This document shows, piece by piece, positions 25,591 through 34,698 of a stretch of DNA of 64,000 bases. The stretch lies in NCBI RefSeq assembly GCF_001676615.1, contig NZ_LYXZ01000021.1:62001-126000 (forward strand), in the 5' to 3' direction. The DNA is from Labrys sp. WJW (GTDB lineage: Bacteria; Pseudomonadota; Alphaproteobacteria; Rhizobiales; Labraceae). Each line of letters starts with the position of its first letter. The stretch's first letter is position 1. Position numbers and translations under genes: made by a program. The notes below the pieces were generated by a model, which saw only the letters and a list, made by a program, of their open reading frames with translations, had not been told where the DNA came from and searched no databases.

Positions 25591-26960
25591 GCGGTCATCC
25601 TTCTGGGCGGGGAGGCCGTATCGACACCGCTCGTCGGCGGCGCCATTTCGGCAATGAGGTGGAAGCTGGTCGACACGTCGTCGAGCTGGAAATGCGGCTG
25701 CAGCCGCACGGTGCAGATGAAGGTGCCGGGCTTGCCGGCAAGTTCCTCGACCGCGATGCCCGCCGAGCGCAGCGGGTAGCGCGTGCGCAGCGGCAGGTCG
25801 GCATCGTCATTGCCGAGCGTATAGCCCGACAGCCAGTCCTCGAGCTTGCGCTGCAGCGCGGTGGCGTCGGCCAGCCGGCCGACCTGGTCGCGCATGATCA
25901 CCTTGAGATAGTGGGAAAAGCGCGAGGCGCAGAGCACATATTGCAGCATGGCGGCAAGGCGTGCGTTCTGGCGCGCATTTTCATTGGCATAATGCTGCGG
26001 CGCATGGAGCGACTGGTTGGCGTTGAAGATGGCCGATGCGGACATGTAGGTGGTGCCGATCGGCACCAGCCCGTGATCGCAGAATTGCTGTTCCTGGCCG
26101 CTGGTCAGGCGCACTTCGACCGGCGGCTGGGCAGACAAGCCCTGGCTTTCGGTCGCGAAATCATAAGCGGCGAGTTCGGCCGTGCTCAGCATGCCGCCAT
26201 CGATGGCGTCCTGGGTGACGCCGCGTATGTCGGCGAACCAGCCGGACTGGATGAAATTGCGGATGACGATGGTGGCGAAGGCGAAGGCGCCATTGCCCCA
26301 CAGCAGGCTGGTGCCATCCGCCGATACGGCTTCGCGGAAGGGGAAGCCGTCATCACGCCGGCGCGAATAGGGCTCATAGGGCTGGCGCATCAGGACGCGC
26401 GGCGCGACCAGGCCGAGGAAGCGCGTATCCTCATGGGTCCGCAGGCGGTTCCAGCGTATGCGATCGGGGCTGCTGTCGAGCCAGTTGAGATCCTGCACCC
26501 GGTTGAGTTCGGAAAAGCTCTCCAGCCCGATCGCGCGCGGCGAGGCACCGGCCACGAAGGGGCAGAACGCGGCCGCCGCCACCGGGGCCAACTGGGTCAG
26601 CGTGCCGACCACATCGCCGCCTTCCTGGGGATCGGTGGGCGAGAGGTGATAGTCGCCGATGATCAGGCCATAGGGCTCCCCGCCTGGCATGCCGAATTCG
26701 CGGTTATAGACCAGCTCGAACAGGTGACTCTGGTCGAAGTCCGAAGCGCGTTCCATGCCGCGCGCCAGCTCCTTCCAGCTCAGCCCGAGCAACTTGATCT
26801 TGACCTCGCTCGAGCGCGAGGCGACGCGCACCAGCATCGCCAGCCCGCGCCAGCGTGCTTCCATCGCCTGGAATTCGGGATGGTGCAGGATCGCGTTGAC
26901 CTGGCGATTCAGCGCCTCGTCGATCAGGGCGATGAGCCGATCTGCTCTGCCTCGCAGCAA
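25587..26960 (-). CDS. tssC2: Second TssC-type sheath protein (ImpD-like), 5' end frameshifted
   Basis: A TssC paralogue of about 457 residues from TTG 26960, part of the Rhizobium/Agrobacterium arrangement with two tandem tssC genes. It has FGMPGGEPYGLIIGDYHLSP, GASPRAIGLESFSELNRV, TRFLGLVAPRVLMRQPY and the C-terminal ASRFSHYLKVIMRDQVG and RYPLRSAGIAVEELAGKPG, parallel to TssC. No ATG or GTG in this frame lies between the tssC stop and TTG 26960. The expected upstream residues appear in another frame from GTG 27033, so one extra base near 26958-26960 probably splits the gene. The product would lack about 25 residues if started at the TTG. Its precise role beside TssC is not fixed by sequence. 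Confidence 0.85.
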   Translation of the reverse strand: MLRGRADRLIALIDEALNRQVNAILHHPEFQAMEARWRGLAMLVRVASRSSEVKIKLLGLSWKELARGMERASDFDQSHLFELVYNREFGMPGGEPYGLIIGDYHLSPTDPQEGGDVVGTLTQLAPVAAAAFCPFVAGASPRAIGLESFSELNRVQDLNWLDSSPDRIRWNRLRTHEDTRFLGLVAPRVLMRQPYEPYSRRRDDGFPFREAVSADGTSLLWGNGAFAFATIVIRNFIQSGWFADIRGVTQDAIDGGMLSTAELAAYDFATESQGLSAQPPVEVRLTSGQEQQFCDHGLVPIGTTYMSASAIFNANQSLHAPQHYANENARQNARLAAMLQYVLCASRFSHYLKVIMRDQVGRLADATALQRKLEDWLSGYTLGNDDADLPLRTRYPLRSAGIAVEELAGKPGTFICTVRLQPHFQLDDVSTSFHLIAEMAPPTSGVDTASPPRRMTA

Positions 26961-27033
26961 GTTCTCGAAACCTATCGTCGGATATGGCTTTCGGAAGGAA
27001 AGCCGAAGGTGCCGCCGGACGCGCCGGCGGCAC
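26961..27033 (-). pseudogene. Out-of-frame 5' segment of tssC2
   Basis: From GTG 27033 this frame reads VPPARPAAPSAFLPKAIS then DDRFREL before running into non-family sequence. The other frame resumes with LLRGRADRLIALIDEAL. Removing one T from GAACTTGCTG would join them as DDRFRELLRGRADRLIALID, a plausible continuous helix. I therefore treat it as the detached true N-terminus of tssC2. Sequencing error and genuine mutation cannot be told apart here. Confidence 0.65.
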
Positions 27034-27056
27034 GGCTCACTGTCTGTTGCGCCGGC

Positions 27057-28538
27057 TCAGTTCTTGGCGGGAATGCGAGCGACCATGCGCAGCGAGGTGG
27101 TCAATTCCTCCATCTGCAGCCAGGGGCGCATCCAGGCCACGGCATTGTAGGAGCCGGGCTTGCCCGGAACCTCCTGGACCGTCACCTTGGCATCGCGCAG
27201 CGGGTAGCGGGCCCTCGTCTCCTCGCCGGCCTCGTCATTGGCGTTGACGTAGTTGGAGATCCAGCGGTTGAGCCAGGCTTCGCAATCCTTGGCTTCCATG
27301 AAGGAGCCGATCTTGTCGCGGCCCATCACCTTGAGGTAGTGGGCAAAGCGCGAGGTCGCCATCATATAGGGCAGGCGGGCCGAGACGGCGGCGTTGGCAT
27401 TCGCCTCGGGCCGGTCGTAGAGCTTGGGCTTGTGCGCGGTCTGGGCACCGAAGAACACGGCGTAGTCGGTGTTCTTGTAGTGGCACAGCGGCAGGAAGCC
27501 GAGCTTGCCGAGTTCGGCGTCGCGCCGGTCGGTGATGCCGACCTCGGTGGGGCATTTGAGATCGAGGTCACCGTCGTCGCTGGAGAAGATGTGCATCGGC
27601 AGGTTCTCGACCTTGCCACCATTTTCGGCGCCGCGGATGGCGGTGCACCAGCCGAATTTGGCAAAGGCCTCGGTCAGGCGCGTGCCCATCACATAGGCGG
27701 CGTTCATCCAGCAATAATTGTCGTGCGGGAGTTCGCCGGTCTTGGAATCGCCGGTCTCGTCATAGCCGAATTCGTCGATGGGATGCGTCTTCGGTCCATA
27801 GGGCATGCGGGCGAGCACGCGTGGCAGGGCCAGGGTGACGAAGCGCGAATCGTCGCTTTCGCGCAGCGAACGCCACTTGGCATATTCCACCGTCTCGAAG
27901 ATCTTCTCCAGATCGCGCGGGCGAGCCAGGTCGCGATAATCCTCGAAGCCGAACATGCGCGGGCTCGCGGCCGAGATGAAGGGCGCGAAGGCGGCCGCTG
28001 CGATCGAGGACAGGCCCTGCAGCAGCTGGACGTCGTCGAAGGAATTGTCGAACTCGTAATCGCCGATGATCGCACCCATCGGCTCGCCGCCGGGCGTACC
28101 GAACTCGTCCTCATAGATCGACTTGAACAGGCGCGACTGGTCGAACTCGACCGCCTTGGACAGGTCCCTGGCGAGATCGCGCTTGGAGGCGTTCAGCACC
28201 CGGATCTTCAGATTGACGCTGGTCTCGGAGTTCTTCACCAGATAGTTCAGGCCACGCCAGGCGCCCTCGAGCTTGGTGAATTCGGGCGACTGCATGATCG
28301 TCGCGAGCTGGCGAGAGATCGTCTTGTCGATGGCGGCGATGGCGTTGTTGAGCGTCACCGTGAGGTTGCGGTCATAGACCACCGTGCCCTTGAGGGCCTG
28401 GTCGGTCAGGGTGCGCAGCAGGTCCTGGGCGCGGTCCGGCTCGGTCTGGCGGGTGGCCGACACCACCTTGGAGAGCAGGTTCTCTTCCGCAGTCGTTTCG
28501 ATGACGACATCGCGCTTGGCTTGGGTCTTGGCATTCAT
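27057..28538 (-). CDS. tssC: T6SS contractile sheath large subunit TssC
   Basis: The 493-residue canonical TssC/VipB that with TssB builds the contractile sheath. Features: [82 protein letters not shown], and C-terminal [18 protein letters not shown] and [19 protein letters not shown]. Length is typical. It starts 26 bp after tssB, and its stop is in the same frame as the downstream tssC2. Confidence 0.96.
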   Translation of the reverse strand: MNAKTQAKRDVVIETTAEENLLSKVVSATRQTEPDRAQDLLRTLTDQALKGTVVYDRNLTVTLNNAIAAIDKTISRQLATIMQSPEFTKLEGAWRGLNYLVKNSETSVNLKIRVLNASKRDLARDLSKAVEFDQSRLFKSIYEDEFGTPGGEPMGAIIGDYEFDNSFDDVQLLQGLSSIAAAAFAPFISAASPRMFGFEDYRDLARPRDLEKIFETVEYAKWRSLRESDDSRFVTLALPRVLARMPYGPKTHPIDEFGYDETGDSKTGELPHDNYCWMNAAYVMGTRLTEAFAKFGWCTAIRGAENGGKVENLPMHIFSSDDGDLDLKCPTEVGITDRRDAELGKLGFLPLCHYKNTDYAVFFGAQTAHKPKLYDRPEANANAAVSARLPYMMATSRFAHYLKVMGRDKIGSFMEAKDCEAWLNRWISNYVNANDEAGEETRARYPLRDAKVTVQEVPGKPGSYNAVAWMRPWLQMEELTTSLRMVARIPAKN

Positions 28539-28564
28539 GGCTCGATCCTCGTGTCGCTGCGGCG

Positions 28565-29080
28565 TCAGTTCGCCGAGCCGTCCTTCTTGTTGCCGCCGAG
28601 TTCACCGACCAGCTGCTTGATGTCGGACTGGTTCTGCAGGATGTTCTCGAGCAGCCGTTCCAGGTCCTCGGAGCGGTCGGCCTTGCTCATCAGGTCGCGC
28701 AGCTGGTTGCGGGCGTCGAGCAGGGCCTTGAGCGCCGGCACCTGATTGACGATCGCGCCAGGCTCGAAATCTTCCATGCTCTCGAATTTGAGATTGACGG
28801 CGAGGTCGGTACCGTCATCGGCCAGGGTGTTCTCGACCGCGATGTTGAGGCCGGGCGTCATGCGGCGCATGACGTCGTCGAAATTGTCGCGGTCGATCTG
28901 CACGAACTTGCGTTCGCCGAACGGCTTCAGCGGCTGGGTGGGGTTGCCGGAGAAGTCGCCGAGCACGCCGACGACGAAAGGCAGTTCCTTGACCACCATC
29001 GCCCCTTCGGTTTCGACCTCGTACTTGATGTGGACCCGGGGCTTGCGCACCCTTTCGAGCTTGGCGTGAACGCTTTCCAT
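28565..29080 (-). CDS. tssB: T6SS contractile sheath small subunit TssB
   Basis: A 171-residue TssB/VipA. Diagnostic parts: [75 protein letters not shown] and a helical C-terminus that includes the TagJ/TssC contact region. It is the first gene after a 146-bp gap in the minus-strand operon and is preceded by an 18-bp tandem repeat at 24-59 bases from the start codon. Confidence 0.95.
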   Translation of the reverse strand: MESVHAKLERVRKPRVHIKYEVETEGAMVVKELPFVVGVLGDFSGNPTQPLKPFGERKFVQIDRDNFDDVMRRMTPGLNIAVENTLADDGTDLAVNLKFESMEDFEPGAIVNQVPALKALLDARNQLRDLMSKADRSEDLERLLENILQNQSDIKQLVGELGGNKKDGSAN

Positions 29081-29103
29081 CTTGGTCTTCCTGTCTGTGC
29101 CAA

Positions 29104-29139
29104 GGGCACGTTGGTAAAATTGGGCACGTTGATAAAATT
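29104..29139. repeat. 18-bp tandem direct repeat upstream of tssB
   Basis: GGGCACGTTGGTAAAATT (29104-29121) is followed immediately by GGGCACGTTGATAAAATT (29122-29139), one mismatch in 18. The left end also forms GTGCC-AAG-GGCAC. Sited just upstream of tssB, it could be a pair of regulator sites or part of a local promoter. Confidence 0.7.
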
Positions 29140-29226
29140 AGGCCGCAGATAAATTTCTTGCGTCGTTCGGAACGGGAAACGGCCAGGGCGACGAGGGCTT
29201 CAATGCGCCCGGCGCCGAAGGGTCTC

Positions 29227-30288
29227 TCAATTGTCCCGTTTTTCGGTCTTGGCCTGGATCCCGGCCGCGGTCAGGACGGCGTTGCGCGCCTGCGCCTCGG
29301 GAAGGAGCTCGGCCAGCAGTTCGGAAAAATCCATGCGTCCTCTGCGCACCAATGTTTCGATGGCTAAGGAAATCGGCGAGTGCGGTTCCGTCCGCCGGAA
29401 ATGGCGGGCAACGGCGAGCAGGATCTCGAAAGCCTCCTCACGCGAGCCGATGCTGCCGGGAACGAGGGGACGCGGCGCCGACGCTGCCGGAGCGGGATCG
29501 GTGGCGTTGCCCATCGGTATTTCCGTGGTGGCTGGCGTGGCATCGCCTTCCTCCGTGCCGAGGCCAGTGAGGTCCCGGATGGCGGCGGCGACTTCCTGCA
29601 GGACGTTGCGGGTGTTCGAGCTTGGCGGCGCCCGGTCTCCGCAGCGTTCGGTCAGTACCGTCGCCAGCTTGGCAAAGGAATCGATGCAGTCGTTCACTAC
29701 GGCCAGATGGGAAGCCATGGCGGCCATTCCCGCTTCCGTGGCCGCCTCGTGCAGGAGGTCGCGGCGCTCGGTTTCTCCAGCCCGCTGGGCGAGCTGGTAG
29801 TCCCACAGCGAATGCTGGGCGAAACTGCCATTGGGAACCAGCGAGGTCAGGCGAATCGCTTGGATCAGGGACCCTTCGCTATTGACGCCATTGAGGCCGG
29901 CAAGAGGAGCCAGTCGTTCCTCGATATCGTCGTCGCCGATGGAGTGCAGCTCCTCCCAGTAATTGTCCAAAAGCGACATCATGGCGGTGAAGCTGTCGCG
30001 CAGGCCCTCGAAACCGCGCAATCTGAGCTGCGCCTCGGCAAGCCAGGCAAGGATCTCGATATCCTTGCTGTTGGACGACAAGATCTGAAGACCTAGCTCA
30101 TTGACCTCATGCCAGGCCGGCGTAAGCCGAATATTGTCGTTCGGAGACGCACTTCTCTCGACGCTTCGAGCAGCATTGCGAGCGTCCTTAATCCGATAAT
30201 ACTTTTCCTGATATTTGGGAGCTACCCTAATATTCTCTCCGCAAGGGCTATCCTGCCCAAGTGGAGAGATAATCTCCCTTAAATCCAT
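29227..30288 (-). CDS. tssA: T6SS baseplate-capping protein TssA
   Basis: A 353-residue TssA with an ImpA N-terminal domain (about 1-115: DLREIISPLGQDSPCGENIRV, LTPAWHEVNELGLQILSSNSKDIEILAWLAEAQLRLRGFEGL). The C-terminal part (AFEILLAVARHFRRTEPHSPISLAIETLVRRGRMDFSELLAELL) is the short-type tail. TssA primes tube and sheath polymerisation at the baseplate. ATG 30288 is used; GTG 30294 is two codons earlier. It is first in the minus-strand operon and lies divergent from tssH across a 371-bp AT-rich control region. Confidence 0.9.
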   Translation of the reverse strand: MDLREIISPLGQDSPCGENIRVAPKYQEKYYRIKDARNAARSVERSASPNDNIRLTPAWHEVNELGLQILSSNSKDIEILAWLAEAQLRLRGFEGLRDSFTAMMSLLDNYWEELHSIGDDDIEERLAPLAGLNGVNSEGSLIQAIRLTSLVPNGSFAQHSLWDYQLAQRAGETERRDLLHEAATEAGMAAMASHLAVVNDCIDSFAKLATVLTERCGDRAPPSSNTRNVLQEVAAAIRDLTGLGTEEGDATPATTEIPMGNATDPAPAASAPRPLVPGSIGSREEAFEILLAVARHFRRTEPHSPISLAIETLVRRGRMDFSELLAELLPEAQARNAVLTAAGIQAKTEKRDN

Positions 30289-30659
30289 CAGCACAGCGGC
30301 CCCAAGCTTTAAACTCCTGACACATCCCGATGGCAGTCTGCTTCCAAAGGCTCAAGCATTCTGTTTCCAAAGGTACAGTAATGTCAATGCCACACCCCGT
30401 ATGATGAATGAATGACGGTATATGGTATTACCTTACAGTTTTCCAATTGATGAAGAATCATATGAATCACGTCGCGCAAATGTCATCAAAATGTCATGTA
30501 CTATCGTACCGCAGTTATGGTGGTAGACTCACAGTGGTGTACCGGTATCTTGGCTTTTGTAATAATAGCTCTATAGACGGAAAATAGGAATCCTGCTTAA
30601 CTCAATTGACGTTACGGCGCACTTGCGCATGAGCAGAAAAACCTACGTGGAATTCGTGG
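30289..30659. promoter_or_regulatory. Divergent control region between tssA and tssH (clpV)
   Basis: A 371-bp AT-rich non-coding region that must carry promoters for both T6SS transcription units. It includes the 18-bp direct repeats at 30333-30373 and a second short direct repeat (AAATGTCATC / AAAATGTCAT around 30478-30497). I did not find a convincing sigma-54 -24/-12 pair. Confidence 0.65.
30333..30373. repeat. Direct repeats with 23-bp period upstream of tssA
   Basis: GCAGTCTGCTTCCAAAGG (30333-30350) and GCATTCTGTTTCCAAAGG (30356-30373) match at 16 of 18 positions and are spaced 23 bp start to start, about two helical turns. This arrangement suits a dimeric activator or repressor binding one DNA face near the tssA start. 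Confidence 0.55.
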
Positions 30660-33431
30660 ATGCCGAATATCGATCTCAACCAACTTGTCAGGATGTTGGG
30701 ACCGGAGCTTCGTGTCGCTCTTGAGACAGCCGCCTCCATTGCCGTGCGCAACGCAAACCCTACTGTGGAAGTGGCGCATTGGCTGAGCGGGCTCGTCCAG
30801 GCGTCCGGTCTGGTGGCGCGATTTGAACAGGCGGGGATCGGCGTCGAGGCACTCAGGCGTGAGCTCGATCTTGCTATCGCCGACCTGTCGCGGGACAGTC
30901 AGGCGCAGCTGACCTTGTCGCAGAATGTGCTGGCACTCGCCCGTGAGGCGTGGCTGGTGGCTTCGCTGCAGTTCGGGCGCAACCGCGTCGAGTTCGGCGA
31001 TCTCCTGGTGGCGCTCGCCACCGAGCAGAGCCTTCGCATCGTGGCGAGGGCCACGGCCCCGAGCCTGCGGGACATCGACCTCAAGGCCGTCGAAGCAGCG
31101 CTCGCCGACCTCAAGGCGGCAGATGTGGACCAGGCACCGGCAGGCACGCCGCCGACCGCCGGGGTGACCGGCGAGAGCGATTTCCTGCGGCTTTACACCC
31201 AGGACATGACGGCGGACGCGCGTTCCGGCCGTATTGACCCGGTGATCGGGCGTGACCGTGAGCTGCGCCAGGTCGTCGACGTCCTGATGCGCCGCCGGCA
31301 AAACAACCCGATCCTGGTGGGCGAGGCCGGAGTCGGCAAGACGGCCATCGCCGAGGCGCTGGCCCTGGAGATCGCGGCCGGCAATGTGCCGGCCATGCTG
31401 AAGGACGTCCGCCTGCTGTCGCTCGATCTCAGTCTCCTGCAGGCGGGGGCCGGTGTGAAGGGCGAGTTCGAGCGCCGGCTGCATGGCGTGGTCGATGCGG
31501 TCAAGGCCTCGTCCGTGCCGATCATCCTGTTCATCGATGAGGCGCACAGCCTGATCGGAGCCGGCGGCCAGGCCGGGCAGGGCGATGCCGCCAACATTCT
31601 CAAGCCTTCGCTGGCGCGTGGCGAACTGCGTACCATCGCAGCCACGACCTGGGGCGAATATAAGCGTTTCATCGAGCGCGATGCGGCCCTGACACGGCGG
31701 TTCCAGACGGTAAAGGTCGATGAACCCGACGAAGAAACCGCGATCCGCATGCTCCGCGGCGTCGCCGGCGCTTTCCGGTCCCACCACAAAGTGCGCATTC
31801 GCGACGAGGCTCTGGCTGCCGCGGTACGGCTGTCGGCGCGCTACATTCCGGCCCGGCAGTTGCCCGACAAGGCGATCAGCCTGATCGACACGGCGGCGGC
31901 GGCGGTATCGTTGGGCCGCCAGGCGGTGCCCGAGGCGATTCGCACCCTGCGGGGCGAGCGTGAATTGCTCGAGGTCGAAACGGCTTGGCTCGCCAAGGAG
32001 CCCGAGAGCGCCGAGGGCCTGGAACGGCAAGGCTGGATAGCCACGAGGCTGGCGGCCATCGCCGACGAGATCGAGGCGCTCGAAGCTCGTTTCGAGGCCG
32101 AAGCCCGCCTGGTGGAGGAGGCCGATCGGCTGGAGGCGATCCTGTCGGGCGAGGACGAGGCGGGCGAGCCGTCATCGTCAGGGGGCGAGGAGGGCAATGT
32201 CGCGCCTTTCCCCGAGCAGCCCGGCACCCGCGAAAGTGCCCGTGCCGCGCTGGCCGAGGCCGAAGGGAGCCTGGCCGCACTCACCGGCGAGACGCCTCTG
32301 TTGCCGCGCGCCGTCGATCGCGAGGTGATCGCGGCCCTGGTGGCGCGCTGGACCGGCATTCCCGTCGGCAAGCTGCTGACCGACCAGGTCGAGACGGTCA
32401 AGACGCTGGAAGCGCGCCTGAAGGAGCGGGTCATCGGCCAGGACGGTGCCGTCGGCCGGGTCGCTTCGGCGATGCGTACGGCCAGAGCCGGGCTCAATGA
32501 TCCGCGCCGCCCGCCCGCCGTGTTCCTGTTCGTCGGCATGTCCGGCACCGGCAAGACCGAGACGGCGCTGGCGCTTGCCGACCTGCTCTATGGCGGCAGC
32601 CAGTATCTGACCACCATCAACATGTCGGAATTCAAGGAGGAGCATAAGATCTCCATGCTCCTCGGCTCGCCCCCCGGCTATGTCGGCTATGGCGAGGGCG
32701 GGGTGCTGACCGAGGCCATCAGGCGCCGGCCCTATGGCGTGCTGCTGCTCGACGAGATCGACAAGGCCCATCCCGGCGTCCAGGAGATCTTCTACCAGGT
32801 CTTCGACAAGGGCACGCTGCGCGACGGCGAAGGCCGCGACATCGATTTCAAGAACACCACCATCGTGATGACGGCCAATACCGGCTCGGAATTGCTGGCC
32901 ACGCTGGCGGCCGATCCCGATACCATGCCGGAAGGCGAGGCGCTGGAGGGACTGCTGCTCGGCGAGTTGCAGAAGCAGTTCAAGCCCGCCTTCCTCGGCC
33001 GCACCACCATCCTGCCCTTCATGCCGCTCGGCCGGGAGGCGCTGTCGGGCATCGTCGACATCCAGCTCGGGCGCATCCGGGACCGCGTCGCGGCGAGCTA
33101 TGGCAGCGAGGTGGCGTTGCTGGCCCCCGCGCGCGAGGCCCTGGTCGCCCGCGCCGGCACCAGCGAGATGGGGGCGCGTGCCATCGAGGCGATGATCGCG
33201 CGCGAACTCCTGCCGGATCTGTCCACCTTTTTCCTCGATCAGGTCACCGCCGGAACCAAGGCGGGGCGGATCGAGATCGGATTTGACGGCGACCGTTTCA
33301 GCATTGCCGCTGAGCCGGCGGCCGCCAAGGAATTCGCCAGGCCGAGGAAACGGCCGGCGGATAAAGCAGCCTCGAATGGCAAGAAGGCTCATTCGGATGC
33401 GGTACGACCCAGAAAGGCGCGAGCGCCTTGA
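30660..33431 (+). CDS. tssH: T6SS AAA+ ATPase TssH (ClpV)
   Basis: A 923-residue double-ring unfoldase that extracts TssC from contracted sheaths for recycling. Order: Clp N domain (1-150), AAA1 with Walker A GEAGVGKT (221-228) and Walker B ILFIDEAHSL (near 290), coiled-coil middle domain (about 420-540), AAA2 with GMSGTGKT (626-633) and VLLLDEIDKAH (near 693), and ClpB D2-small domain. Two oddities: an acidic Ser/Gly-rich insert in the middle domain (around 500-525, GEDEAGEPSSSGGEEG) and a Lys/Arg-rich C-terminal tail (about 890-923). It leads the plus-strand unit, with hcp 42 bp downstream. Confidence 0.95.
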   Translation: MPNIDLNQLVRMLGPELRVALETAASIAVRNANPTVEVAHWLSGLVQASGLVARFEQAGIGVEALRRELDLAIADLSRDSQAQLTLSQNVLALAREAWLVASLQFGRNRVEFGDLLVALATEQSLRIVARATAPSLRDIDLKAVEAALADLKAADVDQAPAGTPPTAGVTGESDFLRLYTQDMTADARSGRIDPVIGRDRELRQVVDVLMRRRQNNPILVGEAGVGKTAIAEALALEIAAGNVPAMLKDVRLLSLDLSLLQAGAGVKGEFERRLHGVVDAVKASSVPIILFIDEAHSLIGAGGQAGQGDAANILKPSLARGELRTIAATTWGEYKRFIERDAALTRRFQTVKVDEPDEETAIRMLRGVAGAFRSHHKVRIRDEALAAAVRLSARYIPARQLPDKAISLIDTAAAAVSLGRQAVPEAIRTLRGERELLEVETAWLAKEPESAEGLERQGWIATRLAAIADEIEALEARFEAEARLVEEADRLEAILSGEDEAGEPSSSGGEEGNVAPFPEQPGTRESARAALAEAEGSLAALTGETPLLPRAVDREVIAALVARWTGIPVGKLLTDQVETVKTLEARLKERVIGQDGAVGRVASAMRTARAGLNDPRRPPAVFLFVGMSGTGKTETALALADLLYGGSQYLTTINMSEFKEEHKISMLLGSPPGYVGYGEGGVLTEAIRRRPYGVLLLDEIDKAHPGVQEIFYQVFDKGTLRDGEGRDIDFKNTTIVMTANTGSELLATLAADPDTMPEGEALEGLLLGELQKQFKPAFLGRTTILPFMPLGREALSGIVDIQLGRIRDRVAASYGSEVALLAPAREALVARAGTSEMGARAIEAMIARELLPDLSTFFLDQVTAGTKAGRIEIGFDGDRFSIAAEPAAAKEFARPRKRPADKAASNGKKAHSDAVRPRKARAP

Positions 33432-33473
33432 CCTGTCTTAAGCCGATTCAACTTCGAACAGGAGAGAAGTAGT

Positions 33474-33950
33474 ATGCCGATTTATCTGCAGCTCGATGGT
33501 ATCCAGGGCGACGCCACCCAGGAACAGCACAAGAAGTGGATGGATATCGAAGCCATTCACTGGAACGTTTCGCGCAACATGAACACCTCGGCGGGTTCGG
33601 CCGCCAACCGCGAAGCCTCCGAGCCGACGATTTCGGAAGTGATCCTGACCAAGGTCAGCGATTCCTCCTCCACCCGGCTGTTCCAGGAAGCCTGCTCGGG
33701 CCGCACGGGCAAGACGGCGGTGATCCATCTGGTGTCCACCGGCAGCCCCGGCAACACCTATATCGAATACACGCTGACCAACACGCTGCTCGCCAATTAT
33801 TCGGTCGATTCGAACGGTGACCGCCCGGTCGAGACGATCCGGCTCAACTTCACCAAGATGCAGGTGAAGTACACCCCCTACAACGAGGACAACACCTCCG
33901 GTTCGCCGACGATCGCCACCTACGATCTGGCCACGACGAAGGCTGCCTAA
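33474..33950 (+). CDS. hcp: T6SS tube protein Hcp (TssD)
   Basis: A 158-residue Hcp that stacks as hexamers to form the inner tube and is itself secreted. Features: MPIYLQLDGIQGDAT, HKKWMDIEAIHWNVSR, ISEVILTKVSDSSSTRLFQEA, VIHLVSTGSPGNTYIEYTLTN and the C-terminal RLNFTKMQVKYTPY. AGGAG precedes the ATG. A 9-bp GC hairpin follows the stop, which could let hcp be expressed above the downstream spike genes. Confidence 0.96.
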   Translation: MPIYLQLDGIQGDATQEQHKKWMDIEAIHWNVSRNMNTSAGSAANREASEPTISEVILTKVSDSSSTRLFQEACSGRTGKTAVIHLVSTGSPGNTYIEYTLTNTLLANYSVDSNGDRPVETIRLNFTKMQVKYTPYNEDNTSGSPTIATYDLATTKAA

Positions 33951-33971
33951 GTACCTCGGGCATGATGACGG

Positions 33972-33994
33972 GGCGCCGCCGATCCGGCGGCGCC
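33972..33994 (+). terminator. GC-rich hairpin after hcp
   Basis: GGCGCCGCC and GGCGGCGCC form a perfect 9-bp stem with loop GATCC, 22 bp after the hcp stop. The downstream T content is low (CTTTCG), so it may be an attenuator or 3' RNA stabiliser rather than a full terminator. Confidence 0.5.
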
Positions 33995-34073
33995 TCGGAC
34001 CTTTCGACGGCTTTCCGGTCCGGTTCCGGATGGGCCTTCCAGCCATATCGAACGACAATCGCAAGGGAGTGGC

Positions 34074-34580
34074 ATGGTCGATTTCAGCGTTTCCTCTGCA
34101 AGGCTCAGCGTAAGGCCGCTGGTTCCGGCCGACGTACCGCCCATTGCCCGCATGGGCCGGGCCCCCAACCTCGATTACTTCGCCTATGCCCCTGGGCCGC
34201 GCGAAGCCGGCGGCAGGGCCGCCACGGTCGGGGCGGCCGCGGCCTTGTTCCGCCAGGGTTCCGAATTGCTCAACGAATATTCGCTGACCTATGCGCTGCG
34301 GACCTGGCTGAAGAACAACGATCAGCCGATCTCCCGGGCGATGGACGCCAAGGGCCACACCGTCTTCGTGATGCAGGTGACCTATTCGCTGGCGCAGGGC
34401 GCCGATACCCGCGCCTTCATGTGGCGCAGCGCCTATTTTCTCGAATCGGCCCGCAGCCGCGCCGAGCTGGAGCCGACCTTGGCCAGGCTGGTGCAGGGGC
34501 CATGGATCGGCCCGACGCCGCCGAACCGCTCGATCAGCTATGTGACGGTCTATCTCCTGGGAGAGCGGATCAGCCACTGA
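34074..34580 (+). CDS. Unknown protein between hcp and vgrG
   Basis: A 168-residue soluble protein with no signal peptide or membrane helix. The N-terminus is extended and Pro-rich (SVRPLVPADVPPIARMGRAPNLDYFAYAPGPREAGG); the middle is helical (AAALFRQGSELLNEYSLTYALRTWLKNN); the C-terminus alternates strands (HTVFVMQVTYSLAQG, SISYVTVYLLGER). I do not recognise the family. Its position suggests a T6SS accessory such as a VgrG or effector loading factor, or a structural add-on to Hcp, but this is inference from neighbours only. Codon usage matches the core genes rather than the AT-rich cargo genes. Confidence 0.65.
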   Translation: MVDFSVSSARLSVRPLVPADVPPIARMGRAPNLDYFAYAPGPREAGGRAATVGAAAALFRQGSELLNEYSLTYALRTWLKNNDQPISRAMDAKGHTVFVMQVTYSLAQGADTRAFMWRSAYFLESARSRAELEPTLARLVQGPWIGPTPPNRSISYVTVYLLGERISH

Positions 34581-34698
34581 GCATCGACTTCGCATGCGGC
34601 GCCGGCGCCAGGCCGGGGGCTGCGATCGAAACGGGCAGGCCCGCGGTGAGGCGAACTCGCCACCGCCGCCGGCCAGATGATACGGGGACAGGCATTCG

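Noticed and set aside
25659..28745. A 1028-codon open frame on the plus strand opposite tssC/tssC2
   Set aside because: The opposite strand holds clear TssC homologues; this is an antisense open frame produced by high GC, with no recognisable domain.
29104..29139. Short tandem repeats as a CRISPR fragment
   Set aside because: The two units are directly adjacent without spacers; no array or cas genes exist in the window.
30530..30600. Possible sigma-54 promoter (TTGGC...) ahead of tssH
   Set aside because: The GG and GC dinucleotides do not have the required 10-bp spacing and no enhancer-binding regulator is in the locus.
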